The notes under the pieces were generated by a model, which was not told where the DNA came from, ran no database searches, and saw nothing but the letters and a program-made list of their open reading frames with translations. This document shows, piece by piece, positions 36,408-45,084 of a DNA stretch of 64,000 nt (position 1 is the stretch's first letter; every line of letters starts with the position of its first letter). This DNA comes from Pseudoflavonifractor_A sp022772585 (GTDB taxonomy: Bacteria; Bacillota; Clostridia; Oscillospirales; Oscillospiraceae): assembly GCF_052065415.1 (NCBI RefSeq), contig NZ_JBQHUB010000010.1:15472-79471 (forward strand), written 5' to 3'. The position numbers and the translations under genes were made by a program.

Positions 36408-37727
36408 TCACAGAAACGGTCTTTGAAGAAGCTCAATGCCAATAAATCCTCTGGCGAACTTTCCGCCGCCGATATTGACCTTATTTGTGTATTCAAGGTG
36501 ATAGTGGCTCTCATTCTGTTTGAGAAAGGAACAAAAGCGCTTTTGTGAAAGGCTGCTCATGGCGTTATCGTCACACCACAGCTTGTAAACGGCGTACAGG
36601 TCTTTGGAGCTGACTTCGTAATCTGCCTTGAAACGGATATACCCCTCGGAGCCTAAGAATTCGATGACGTTGTTGCCGTCCGATACCGCAGCGTCCATAT
36701 TGTCCTGCGCCGACTGGCTAAGAGTAAACCTGTAATCGTTGTCGATCAGGCGGTGCAGGCCCGCAAGTGCCCACAGGAAAATGCCCTCTGCTTCGGCGCA
36801 CAGCTTTTCCGCAATATACGGATCGTCTTTTCGGTTCGGGTCTTTTTCTATGGTGGAAAGGATAATCTGTCTGCGGAAAAAGCCCACGCTGTGGTCATTG
36901 AGAGATTGCAAGACGCCGTTGCCCAAGCCGATAAAGCGCACATACAAATCGCCCTGATAGCTCTGCTGTCCCTTTTTCTCCAGATCCATCGGCAATTCTG
37001 CGGTGATGATTGCCTTGATGTGATTGGTCTGGGGCAAGGCTTCCAGCTTCATATCATCGTCCAGCATCACAAGCTCATGCTCCAGATCGGCACGAGCGAA
37101 GGGGCTTGTCTCCACCTTTGCGATACTGCCTGTGTTCATGTTGCTGCCCAGCAGCGCACGAAGGACAATACCAATGCGGCTTTTGCCCTCGCCGCCTTTG
37201 CCGATCAGTAAAAGCATCTTCTGTCCTTTAGTGGAGGGAATAAAGCAGTATCCCATAAATTCCTGCAAAGTCAGGATGTCCTCCGGCTCCAAAAGCTGAG
37301 ACAAAAAATGCAGCCATGTCACTGGCTGCGGAGCTTCTGGATTGTAGGAGACAGGCAAACGATTCCGGCAGAAATCCTTTTCCGGACTGAATGTGCCGTT
37401 CAGATAATAGGTGCCGTTCGCCACATGGATGCGGTCTTGATACAGGGGCAGCTTTTCGGTACAGCACTCCATCCGCATGACATCCAACAGGTTTGTGACC
37501 TTCTTTGCAATGCCGCTGGTCACATAACACTTGATGCGGTCATAAATCACCTTTTTCAGGCGATTTTCATCGTGTACTCTGCCGTTGACCGTGAAAAATG
37601 CTCCGTTTACCGTGACCATTGGATATTCCCGGAGAAATTCTTCGCAGAATAGGGCTTCGTTGATTTTCTTGCCGTCAAACCACGCCGGATTTTCAGAGTG
37701 CGTGGTCTGCGTCATTTCCTCGCTCAT
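36408..37727 (-). CDS. P4-family phage/plasmid primase-helicase
   Basis: 439 residues, D5_N/P4-type. N-terminal helical part, then an SF3-like ATPase with Walker A GKGGEGKS (176-183), Walker B VMLDDDMK and FFRRQIILSTIEKDPN. Likely opens the element's origin and supports its replication after excision. Start set at ATG 37727, 9 nt from AGGAGG; other in-frame ATGs lie at or before the SD. It overlaps the end of the CHC2 gene by 35 bp. Confidence 0.87.
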   Translation of the reverse strand: MSEEMTQTTHSENPAWFDGKKINEALFCEEFLREYPMVTVNGAFFTVNGRVHDENRLKKVIYDRIKCYVTSGIAKKVTNLLDVMRMECCTEKLPLYQDRIHVANGTYYLNGTFSPEKDFCRNRLPVSYNPEAPQPVTWLHFLSQLLEPEDILTLQEFMGYCFIPSTKGQKMLLLIGKGGEGKSRIGIVLRALLGSNMNTGSIAKVETSPFARADLEHELVMLDDDMKLEALPQTNHIKAIITAELPMDLEKKGQQSYQGDLYVRFIGLGNGVLQSLNDHSVGFFRRQIILSTIEKDPNRKDDPYIAEKLCAEAEGIFLWALAGLHRLIDNDYRFTLSQSAQDNMDAAVSDGNNVIEFLGSEGYIRFKADYEVSSKDLYAVYKLWCDDNAMSSLSQKRFCSFLKQNESHYHLEYTNKVNIGGGKFARGFIGIELLQRPFL

Positions 37728-38325
37728 ATCGTACATCCTCCTCTCTCTTTCTTGCGGTGTAGTCCTGGAGGAACGCAACCGTGCTATCCTTCATCAACTC
37801 CTCCACCACAGCAACACGTTCTTCCAAATCGCCCACGGTCAGAATGTCAGTCAGATACTCGATGCGTTCAAGCATCTGGCAGGCCTCCACAAACCGGTCA
37901 TCCGGATCATCGTCCGGCGTTTTCGGGGCATACCAAACCTTCCAATCTTCCAGCAGATGCAGATAATCCGTCAGCACCCGGAAGCACAACATTTCGTCCT
38001 CCCGGAACTGACGGATATAGGGATGCTTTGGCTTGTGGGGAGCTGCCACCGCTTGACCGTGCTCGGTGCTGATACCGAAGTCCGCAGCCAGTCTTTGTGC
38101 CGCTTCATAGCTGCTGAGATCAAACATCTGTGCCGCAAAGTCGATCACATCACCTTTGGCTCCGCAGCCGAAGCAAAAGAAATATTCCTCATTCAACTTC
38201 AAGCTTGGATGCCTGTCATTGTGGAATGGGCAGCAAGCCATGCCGTTGCGGCTGACTTTCAGCCCGTAGTGTTCGGCGGCTTGTCTTACAGGAACTGCCG
38301 CTTTCACAGTTTCAAAAATATTCAA
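37693..38325 (-). CDS. CHC2 zinc-finger primase-like protein
   Basis: 210 residues. Zinc finger C32-x2-H35...C51-x2-C54 (CCPFHNDRHPSLKL, FCFGCGAKGDVIDF), as in the N-terminus of DnaG, followed by a helical region but no TOPRIM domain. Pairs with the helicase gene as a split primase unit for element replication. TTG start with AGGAGG upstream. Confidence 0.85.
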   Translation of the reverse strand: MNIFETVKAAVPVRQAAEHYGLKVSRNGMACCPFHNDRHPSLKLNEEYFFCFGCGAKGDVIDFAAQMFDLSSYEAAQRLAADFGISTEHGQAVAAPHKPKHPYIRQFREDEMLCFRVLTDYLHLLEDWKVWYAPKTPDDDPDDRFVEACQMLERIEYLTDILTVGDLEERVAVVEELMKDSTVAFLQDYTARKREEDVRYERGNDADHAL

Positions 38326-38590
38326 ATAGCAATAATCCTCCTGCTTGCTCTTGGTTAAGCCGTTCTACCCATTCCGTTTCCTGACAGGCAACCCTGCTCG
38401 GCGCTGTGTCGTCTCCTTTGTGGAGCGCTCGTTCCTTTTACAGAAGTCATGGCGGTTTATCTCGGTCTGGACGGTCATTCGATTTTCAAGGCGTCTTTTC
38501 GATCGATCGTGAGCCAAGTTTACCGCAAAAAATAAGCGACCTTCGTTTATGCACGAAAGCCGCAAATGTCGGAAGTATAGACTTGAAAAA

Positions 38591-38619
38591 TTGCAAATTT
38601 GCACAGGGTGGTTTATAAT
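38591..38619 (+). promoter_or_regulatory. Promoter with palindromic operator for the XRE regulator
   Basis: TTGCAA (38591-38596), 17-bp spacer, TATAAT (38614-38619). The palindrome GCAAATTTGC overlaps the -35, a likely autoregulatory site. The rest of 38326-38590 contains no clear gene or hairpin. Confidence 0.75.
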
Positions 38620-38644
38620 GATAGTAGGTTGGGAGGCGTTGCAC

Positions 38645-39472
38645 ATGAAGAAGAACTATGACGATGAGCAGGAAAATACCACTGCGTACCGTGTCCGCCT
38701 ATTACGCCAGGACAGGGGATGGAGCCAAAAAGAACTGGCAGACAAAATATTTGTTGCCCACTCCCAGATCAGCCGGTTGGAAAGCGGCGAAACCACAAAT
38801 ATAGGTAGCTCTCTCTTGGTATCGTTAGCTAAGGTGTTCCATGTTTCAACAGATTATCTGCTTTGCCTTACGCCCATTAGCGTACCGAAAAGCTATGATA
38901 TTTCCCAGCTGGGATTATCAGAGGAAGTAATCCGCAGGCTGATTTTGAAAACGATTGACCCCGATGTGTTAAACAGGCTTTTGGAGCATGACCAGTTCCC
39001 AAAACTTTGTGCTTTGATGAAAAACTATTTCAGCAATACCGTTGCAAATGGCATCATGGCAAGAAACCAGATTATTGACCTTGCCACTGATCCGCTTGCA
39101 GAGCTGATGAGCGCCGATCCTTCAAAGCGAACGGAAATGATAAAAGATCTGAGTTTTCTGAGCTCCAGCAAAATTCAGAGTAATGAAGCAGACATAGAGA
39201 AAATCAAAAACATATTGATGAAGATCATTCGGGATGTAAAAGAGAACATGGCAGAGGAGCAACCCAGTGGAGCGGTTGCTACAGCAGAAGCAGTAAAGGG
39301 GATTCGTGCCGCATTACCGGACAAGCCACAATCTGAATTGACAGCCGATGATGTGTCAACAGCCATTACTGCCTACATAGGAACGATGATCACAATGGAC
39401 GAGAATACTTCCGAACTGTTCCAGCAGCTTGCCAAGCAAGTTCTTGAGCTCCCCTTGGATGGGGAAAATTAA
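38645..39472 (+). CDS. XRE-family transcriptional regulator
   Basis: 275 residues. N-terminal HTH (YRVRLLRQDRGWSQKELADKI, HSQISRLESGETTN, LAKVFHVSTDYLL) and a long helical C-terminus of unknown role. Divergent from the CHC2-helicase-mob operon, so probably the master switch of element A. ATG 38645 has GGGAGG 8 nt upstream. Confidence 0.88.
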   Translation: MKKNYDDEQENTTAYRVRLLRQDRGWSQKELADKIFVAHSQISRLESGETTNIGSSLLVSLAKVFHVSTDYLLCLTPISVPKSYDISQLGLSEEVIRRLILKTIDPDVLNRLLEHDQFPKLCALMKNYFSNTVANGIMARNQIIDLATDPLAELMSADPSKRTEMIKDLSFLSSSKIQSNEADIEKIKNILMKIIRDVKENMAEEQPSGAVATAEAVKGIRAALPDKPQSELTADDVSTAITAYIGTMITMDENTSELFQQLAKQVLELPLDGEN

Positions 39473-40021
39473 GCGTGTCGTTGCGGCGGGTTTTTATATA
39501 CCTCTTGCGCCCCCGTTGACACAGAAAAACTTTTCGCACAGCTACAAGGTTTTCTGCGCCACCTACACCCGAACAGCCGGATTTTGCTCATGGCAAATCC
39601 TTCATTTTGTGTATCTTACAGCCCACAAAATCCGCCTGTTCTGCTGCCACTGAAAACGGTCTGTCTGGCGTGGGACAGCCCCTTTCCAGCGTCAGCGGTC
39701 GCAAAAGGTATAACACACTAGACTTTCCTACGGAAAATCGTGTGCCAACAGGGGTGCTGCTCGCCCCTATTGGAAACCCAGAGCCGAAGGGGCTTTGCCC
39801 CTCTGGACGCCCCGCCTGTCCATGCAGTAGCGATCCATCCTGCTTCTACACGATGGATACGCTCCTGCCCGAACAGGTAAAACAGGCACAGAGGTTTGCC
39901 CGAATAGCGGGTAAATCTCTGTGCCTGTTTTGGTCAGCAGCGGCTGGGAAAAGGTGAACGGAAAGCCTTGCTGACTGATAAATTTGAGTTGGATATTTTC
40001 GTATTGAGATGCGAAAATCTG
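39473..40021 (+). other. Long non-coding stretch between two XRE genes
   Basis: About 550 bp without a credible gene. Contains a strong hairpin AAAACAGGCACAGAG/CTCTGTGCCTGTTTT (39879-39931) with an inner GCCC/GGGT step, and shorter GGGG/CCCC stems at 39750-39815. May end the XRE transcript or hold a small RNA. Confidence 0.5.
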
Positions 40022-40050
40022 TTGTTCTGAATTCCTGTATCTGGTATAAT
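40022..40050 (+). promoter_or_regulatory. Promoter of the type III RM operon in element A
   Basis: TTGTTC (40022-40027), 17-bp spacer, TATAAT (40045-40050). A TTTTCG...CGAAAA repeat lies just upstream. Confidence 0.7.
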
Positions 40051-40084
40051 AAAAGCGTCGAATTTTCTGACCGGAGGTACCCAT

Positions 40085-40321
40085 ATGGCCATTTCTTACA
40101 ATAAGCTCTGGAAACTGCTCATTGATCGCAAAATGAGCAAGGCAGACTTACGACGTGCGGCGGGAATCGCCCCCAACACCATGACAAAACTAAACCGCGA
40201 TGAAGAAGTGACCTTGGAAACACTGGGGAAAATTTGCGCAATATTGAATGTAAATATTGGAGACATCGTGGACTTTCTGCCGACCAACCAAACAACCGAA
40301 GTGAACTTGGAGGCAAAATAA
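40085..40321 (+). CDS. Small XRE regulator of the type III RM operon
   Basis: 78 residues, a bare HTH: LWKLLIDRKMSKADLRRAAGIAPNTMTKLNRDEEVTLETLGKIC..., as found ahead of many restriction-modification genes where it delays or limits expression. Only 2 bp from the next gene. CGGAGG precedes ATG 40085. Confidence 0.85.
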   Translation: MAISYNKLWKLLIDRKMSKADLRRAAGIAPNTMTKLNRDEEVTLETLGKICAILNVNIGDIVDFLPTNQTTEVNLEAK

Positions 40322-40323
40322 GT

Positions 40324-40836
40324 ATGACGGAAAATGTATTGTGTGCGCTGATTGGCGTAGGGGGAACACTGTTAGGGACCATTGTTGGTCTTGTTTTTCC
40401 GTACCTGTGCAGTGGCTTTGGACGCAAACTGCTTGTTATTTCCGATATTGATGTGCGGTTCGGTACGGGCAAACCAGACGGTGAAGGCGGATATGATGGT
40501 TCGTGGATAAATTTTAGGGCTTCGATTCTCAACAAGAAAAATAAATCGTTGATTATTGAGAAAATTGCTTGCGAATTATACAGCGGTTCAAACAGAATTG
40601 CCGTGTGCTCCTGTGCCGATAAAGACACCGGCAGGAAAAGCGCAGGAGCCTATAAATGTGATGAACTTCGATATATTGATGTTGCTCCAAAATCAAGCAC
40701 TACAAAAAACATCCATGTGTTTGTGCGTGGAGATTTGACCTCATGTGATAAGGTGGTTTTTGTGTATTCATGGGGGATAGTACAAAGAAAGCAAATTGTT
40801 TGGATCAAGGAGGATACACCCCATGCCAACACTTGA
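40324..40836 (+). CDS. Hypothetical membrane-anchored protein in the RM operon
   Basis: 170 residues. One N-terminal membrane helix (VLCALIGVGGTLLGTIVGLVF) then a ~140-residue beta-rich domain (LLVISDIDVRFG, WINFRASILNKKNKSLIIEKI, KNIHVFVRGDL). I do not recognise a family. It sits between the regulator and the methylase, overlaps the methylase start by 14 bp, and is absent from the otherwise parallel operon of element B. AT-rich. ATG 40324 has GGAGG 10 nt upstream. Confidence 0.7.
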   Translation: MTENVLCALIGVGGTLLGTIVGLVFPYLCSGFGRKLLVISDIDVRFGTGKPDGEGGYDGSWINFRASILNKKNKSLIIEKIACELYSGSNRIAVCSCADKDTGRKSAGAYKCDELRYIDVAPKSSTTKNIHVFVRGDLTSCDKVVFVYSWGIVQRKQIVWIKEDTPHANT

Positions 40837-42406
40837 ATGGATTGGAAAAGATAAAGTGGTAAACCACCACCAGGAGGTGCCTTACCGGGTGCTGGAGCGC
40901 CAGTACAGCTATGACGAAGCCGGACAGCACGCCGAGGACAACGGCAGCGAAAACATGATTATCCACGGCGACAATCTGGAGGCGTTGAAAGCTCTGCTGC
41001 CACAGTATGAGGGCAAGGTGAAGTGCATCTACATTGATCCACCGTACAACACCGGCAACGAAGGCTGGGTGTATAACGATAACGTCAATGACCCCAAGAT
41101 CAAAAAGTGGCTGGGTGAAGTGGTGGGCAGAGAAGGAGAGGACCTTTCCCGGCACGATAAGTGGCTGTGCATGATGTACCCCCGCTTGAAGCTGTTGCAA
41201 CGGCTGTTGGCAGAAGATGGATTTATTTTTGTAAGCATTGATGTTTTTGAATATGCAAATCTCAAATGTATAATGGATGAAATATTTGGGGTTGCAAATT
41301 TTAGAAATTGTATTTCTGTGCGTCGAGGTATAAAAAATGTTCAGGCCCAGTTTGAAACTGTGCAGGCGTTGTCATTAGGGCATGAGTATATTTACTTGTA
41401 TTCTAAGAATCCTCAAGCTAAACTTCCCAAACTTTCCAAAGACTTTGAAATTGAAAAAGCAGGGAAATGGGATACGTTTTGGCGTGGAACAGATAGACCT
41501 ACTATGCGATATGAAATTTTTGGATACTGCCCAGAAAAAGGTCAATGGAGATGGGAAAAAACAAGAGCCAGCAAAGCAACTAGAAATTATGAAAAATTTC
41601 TTTCCGAATATGCAGATAAGATGTCCATTGATGACTACTATATTGAACATCTGATGGCAACAAATGAAAAACTAGATTTTGTCCGAATGAATGAAACGGG
41701 TACGATCCAGTATTATGTCCCACCACAATCAGGAAAACTATTGAGCGACAACTGGATGGACATTCTTTTGTCTGGCTCATATGCTGGATTTGATACAGAA
41801 AAAAGCATTTTGTTACTGGATAGAATTGTAAAATGGATAGCTACAGATAATGATATAGTTCTCGATTCTTTCGCCGGTTCCGGCACTACTGCCCATGCTG
41901 TGCTGAACATGAACAAGGCCGACGGCGGCAACCGCAAATTCATCCTGGTGGAAATGATGGACTACGCCGACAGCATCACCGCCGAGCGTGTAAAACGAGT
42001 AATTGGCGGCTACGGCGAGGGCAAAAAAGCCGCGGAAGGTACTGGAGGCAATTTCAGCTACTATGAGCTGGGGCCTGTGCTTCTGCTGCCAGACGGCAAC
42101 CTCAACGAAGAAGTAGGCCCGCAAAAAATCCGGGAATACGTCTACTATATGGAGACCAAAGAGTCCCTGCCCGCCGAACAGCCCACGGACGAGCCCTATT
42201 TCATGGGTCTGTGCCGCAACACCGCCTATTACTTCTACTATGAGCGGGAAAGTGTAACCACACTGGATTATGCTTTCTTGTCTACTATCCAGACCAAAGC
42301 CGAGGGCTACACCATCTATGCCGACCTATGCGCCATCCCCCAGGAGACGCTGCGCAAGCATAACATCACATTTAAGAAAATTCCTCGGGACATTGCCAGG
42401 CTGTAA
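40823..42406 (+). CDS. Type III restriction-modification methyltransferase (Mod), element A
   Basis: 527 residues, beta-class adenine methylase. Motif IV DPPYNTG (72-78) precedes motif I DSFAGSGTTAHA (348 on), the order of type III Mod. N- and C-terminal thirds are nearly the same as the element B Mod (53264); the middle (~residues 135-345, bases ~41225-41860) is unrelated, much more AT-rich, and holds the target-recognition region. So the two enzymes should recognise different sequences. SD AAGGAGG before ATG 40823; Res follows by 14 bp. Confidence 0.92.
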   Translation: MPTLEWIGKDKVVNHHQEVPYRVLERQYSYDEAGQHAEDNGSENMIIHGDNLEALKALLPQYEGKVKCIYIDPPYNTGNEGWVYNDNVNDPKIKKWLGEVVGREGEDLSRHDKWLCMMYPRLKLLQRLLAEDGFIFVSIDVFEYANLKCIMDEIFGVANFRNCISVRRGIKNVQAQFETVQALSLGHEYIYLYSKNPQAKLPKLSKDFEIEKAGKWDTFWRGTDRPTMRYEIFGYCPEKGQWRWEKTRASKATRNYEKFLSEYADKMSIDDYYIEHLMATNEKLDFVRMNETGTIQYYVPPQSGKLLSDNWMDILLSGSYAGFDTEKSILLLDRIVKWIATDNDIVLDSFAGSGTTAHAVLNMNKADGGNRKFILVEMMDYADSITAERVKRVIGGYGEGKKAAEGTGGNFSYYELGPVLLLPDGNLNEEVGPQKIREYVYYMETKESLPAEQPTDEPYFMGLCRNTAYYFYYERESVTTLDYAFLSTIQTKAEGYTIYADLCAIPQETLRKHNITFKKIPRDIARL

Positions 42407-42420
42407 AGGAGCGTGAAGAA

Positions 42421-45045
42421 ATGGAACTGAAATCCTATCAAAAAGAAGTCATTGCCGATCTTGCACGCTACCTGGAACTGGTGGTGGAGCTGCAAAGCCC
42501 GGCAAAGGCGTATCAGACCCTCTGGAACGAAAAGAATGTTTTGGTGGGCTTTGGCGGTATGCCGAATTATGTGAATGTACTCCCCGGTGTGCCCCATGTG
42601 TGTGCCAAGGTGCCCACAGGTGGCGGCAAGACCTATATTGCCGCCAGTTCTCTGCGGACGATTTTTGACGCCATGCCCCAGCGCCGGGCCAAGGCCGTTG
42701 TATGGCTGGTGCCCTCCGAGGCCATTCTGACTCAGACACGCAAGGCGCTGGAAAATCCCGACCATCCCTACCGCCAGCGTCTGGATGTGGATTTTGGCGG
42801 GCGGGTACAGGTATATTCCAAGGAGCAGGCTCTCATGGGGCAGAACTTCACCCCCTCTGCTGTGACGGAACAGATCTCTTTGTTTGTGCTCAGCTATGAT
42901 TCCTTCCGTACCAGCAAAAAGGAAGGCCGGAAAGCCTATCAGGAGAACGGTTATCTGGCCGAGTTTGCAAAGTGGATGGATGATCCGTCCGTTCTGCTGG
43001 CCGACACCGATGAGACGGCGCTGATCCAGGTGATCCGCTATCTAAATCCAGTAGTCATCGTGGACGAAAGCCACCATGCCACTTCGGATTTGAGCGTGGA
43101 AATGCTGCAAAACTTCAATCCCAGCTTTGTGTTTGATCTGACCGCCACACCCAAAAAGAAAAGCAACATCATCTCTTTTGTGGACGCTGCGCGGCTGAAA
43201 AAGGCCAACATGGTCAAGCTGCCGGTCATTGTCTATAACCGTAAGTCTCAGGCAGATGTATATGGGGATGCTATCGCCATTCGTGCCAAGCTGGAGGCAC
43301 AGGCCAAACGGGAGCAGGAAACCAGCGGGCGCTATATTCGTCCCATCGTTCTGTTCCAGGCACAGCCCCGCAACAATGCGGATAGCACCACATATGAAAA
43401 AATCAAGAAAACGCTGGTGGATGGCGGCATTCCCGAAAAGGAAATCGCCATCAAAACCGGCGATAAAGACGAGCTGAAAAATGTGGACTTGCTGTCCCCA
43501 GACTGCCCCATCCGGTACATCATTACCGTCAACGCCCTGAAAGAGGGCTGGGACTGCCCCTTTGCCTATGTGTTGGCCACGGTGGCAAACCGCACTTCTA
43601 CCGTGGATGTGGAGCAGATTTTGGGGCGTGTACTTCGGTTGCCCTACACGCAGAAGAACAGCAGTGAAGTGCTGAATCTCTCCTATGTCATCACATCTTC
43701 CGCAGACTTCCACCAAACGCTGGAGAAGGTTGTGGCCGGGCTGAACAGCGCCGGTTTCAGCAGGCGTGACTACCGGGCACAGGATGTGGACGTTCCCATT
43801 ACAGCTGCGCCCACACAGGAACCGGAGCAGCTTCCCATTGTCCCCCCTCCCGCTGACGAACCAGATCTGCCGGAGGTAGACGGCTCGGATTTGAAGGCGC
43901 GTTTTGAAGCGGCAACACATGAGGCAGAGCAATCCGTGCAGGATGGAACCATGCAGTCCGATCCCATGCTGTCACAGGCCCTGCAACAGAATAAAACCTA
44001 TGAAGACGAGATCAACCAGGCCGATAACACCGCTTTGAGCCAGGCTCCATCGGAGGTGCGCGACAAAATGAACCAGTTCCGAATGAATGAGGAATTTGCA
44101 GACGAAGCCGCTGCCTTGCGCTTCCCCCAATTTATGCTGGAGACTGGCCCTAGTCTGTTTTCGGAAGCCCATGAAACCCTGGAACTGGAACATTTAGAGG
44201 GTGGTTTCTCTCTGCGGGACAAAGACGCTCATGTGGATTTCACTACCGTCAACGCTGAGATGGCGCGGGTGGATGTAGACGATAGCAAAGACAGCACCGC
44301 AAAGGCGTGGCGGTTGTCTGGTGGCGACAGCGCCTTTTTCCGGGAGTGGTTCAACACCCAGCCCTCGGAAAAGCGGCTCTCACTGTGCAAGGGCATTATC
44401 AAGCAAAAGCTCTCCAAGATGAACTGCGTCAATGACCGGGAACTGGATGAGTACATCGACCGGGTGATTGGCACCATGAGCGAAGATCAGCTCTCCGAGC
44501 TGGAGCAGTCGCCGTATCCCTATGTCGTAAAAATTCAGGGGAAGGTAAAGGAATTGATTGCCCAACATCGCTCCAGCGTCTTTGATACCTGGCTGGAGCA
44601 GGACAAGATTTCCTGCCTGCCCAACTATGCGCTGCCTGCGGTGATCTCCCCAACGGCATTTACCTCGATGGTGCCGAAATCGCTCTATACCGCCGAAGAA
44701 GATATGAACGAGTACGAGTTCAAGGTGGTGTGGGCGCTGTCAGAACTGGCCAACGTCAAGTGGTGGCATCGTAATATTTCCCGATTGGGATTCCAGATTA
44801 ACGGCCCTGTTCATGCTTATCCCGACATCATCGTGATGCTCCACAGTGGGAAGATTTTGATGGTAGAGACCAAGGGCGACCACCTGGACAACGATGAATC
44901 TAAGGAAAAAGCCAAAATCGGTGACCAGTGGGCGAAGCTGGCCGGAAAACAGTACAAGTATTACATGGTGTTTGAGACCAAGCAGCCGGACTATCCGGGA
45001 GCGTATTCCCTGGAGCGGTTTATGGAGATTGTGAAGGGTTTATAA
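42421..45045 (+). CDS. Type III restriction endonuclease (Res), element A
   Basis: 874 residues. SF2 helicase motor: Walker A PTGGGKT (65-71), DESHH (215-219), DLTATPKKK, and motif VI QILGRVLRLPY; C-terminal PD-(D/E)xK nuclease with YPDIIVMLHSGKILMVETKGD. With Mod it cuts unmethylated DNA after sliding between two head-to-head sites. Similar along its whole length to the Res of element B (55031), unlike the Mod pair, which diverges in the middle. Confidence 0.93.
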   Translation: MELKSYQKEVIADLARYLELVVELQSPAKAYQTLWNEKNVLVGFGGMPNYVNVLPGVPHVCAKVPTGGGKTYIAASSLRTIFDAMPQRRAKAVVWLVPSEAILTQTRKALENPDHPYRQRLDVDFGGRVQVYSKEQALMGQNFTPSAVTEQISLFVLSYDSFRTSKKEGRKAYQENGYLAEFAKWMDDPSVLLADTDETALIQVIRYLNPVVIVDESHHATSDLSVEMLQNFNPSFVFDLTATPKKKSNIISFVDAARLKKANMVKLPVIVYNRKSQADVYGDAIAIRAKLEAQAKREQETSGRYIRPIVLFQAQPRNNADSTTYEKIKKTLVDGGIPEKEIAIKTGDKDELKNVDLLSPDCPIRYIITVNALKEGWDCPFAYVLATVANRTSTVDVEQILGRVLRLPYTQKNSSEVLNLSYVITSSADFHQTLEKVVAGLNSAGFSRRDYRAQDVDVPITAAPTQEPEQLPIVPPPADEPDLPEVDGSDLKARFEAATHEAEQSVQDGTMQSDPMLSQALQQNKTYEDEINQADNTALSQAPSEVRDKMNQFRMNEEFADEAAALRFPQFMLETGPSLFSEAHETLELEHLEGGFSLRDKDAHVDFTTVNAEMARVDVDDSKDSTAKAWRLSGGDSAFFREWFNTQPSEKRLSLCKGIIKQKLSKMNCVNDRELDEYIDRVIGTMSEDQLSELEQSPYPYVVKIQGKVKELIAQHRSSVFDTWLEQDKISCLPNYALPAVISPTAFTSMVPKSLYTAEEDMNEYEFKVVWALSELANVKWWHRNISRLGFQINGPVHAYPDIIVMLHSGKILMVETKGDHLDNDESKEKAKIGDQWAKLAGKQYKYYMVFETKQPDYPGAYSLERFMEIVKGL

Positions 45046-45084
45046 AACCAGGAAATTTTGTATAAAGAAAATGAGGTGAATCGG

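Noticed and set aside
38365..38646. Minus-strand frame of 93 codons in the regulatory gap of element A
   Set aside because: Covers the XRE promoter and operator, has no SD and no recognisable motif.
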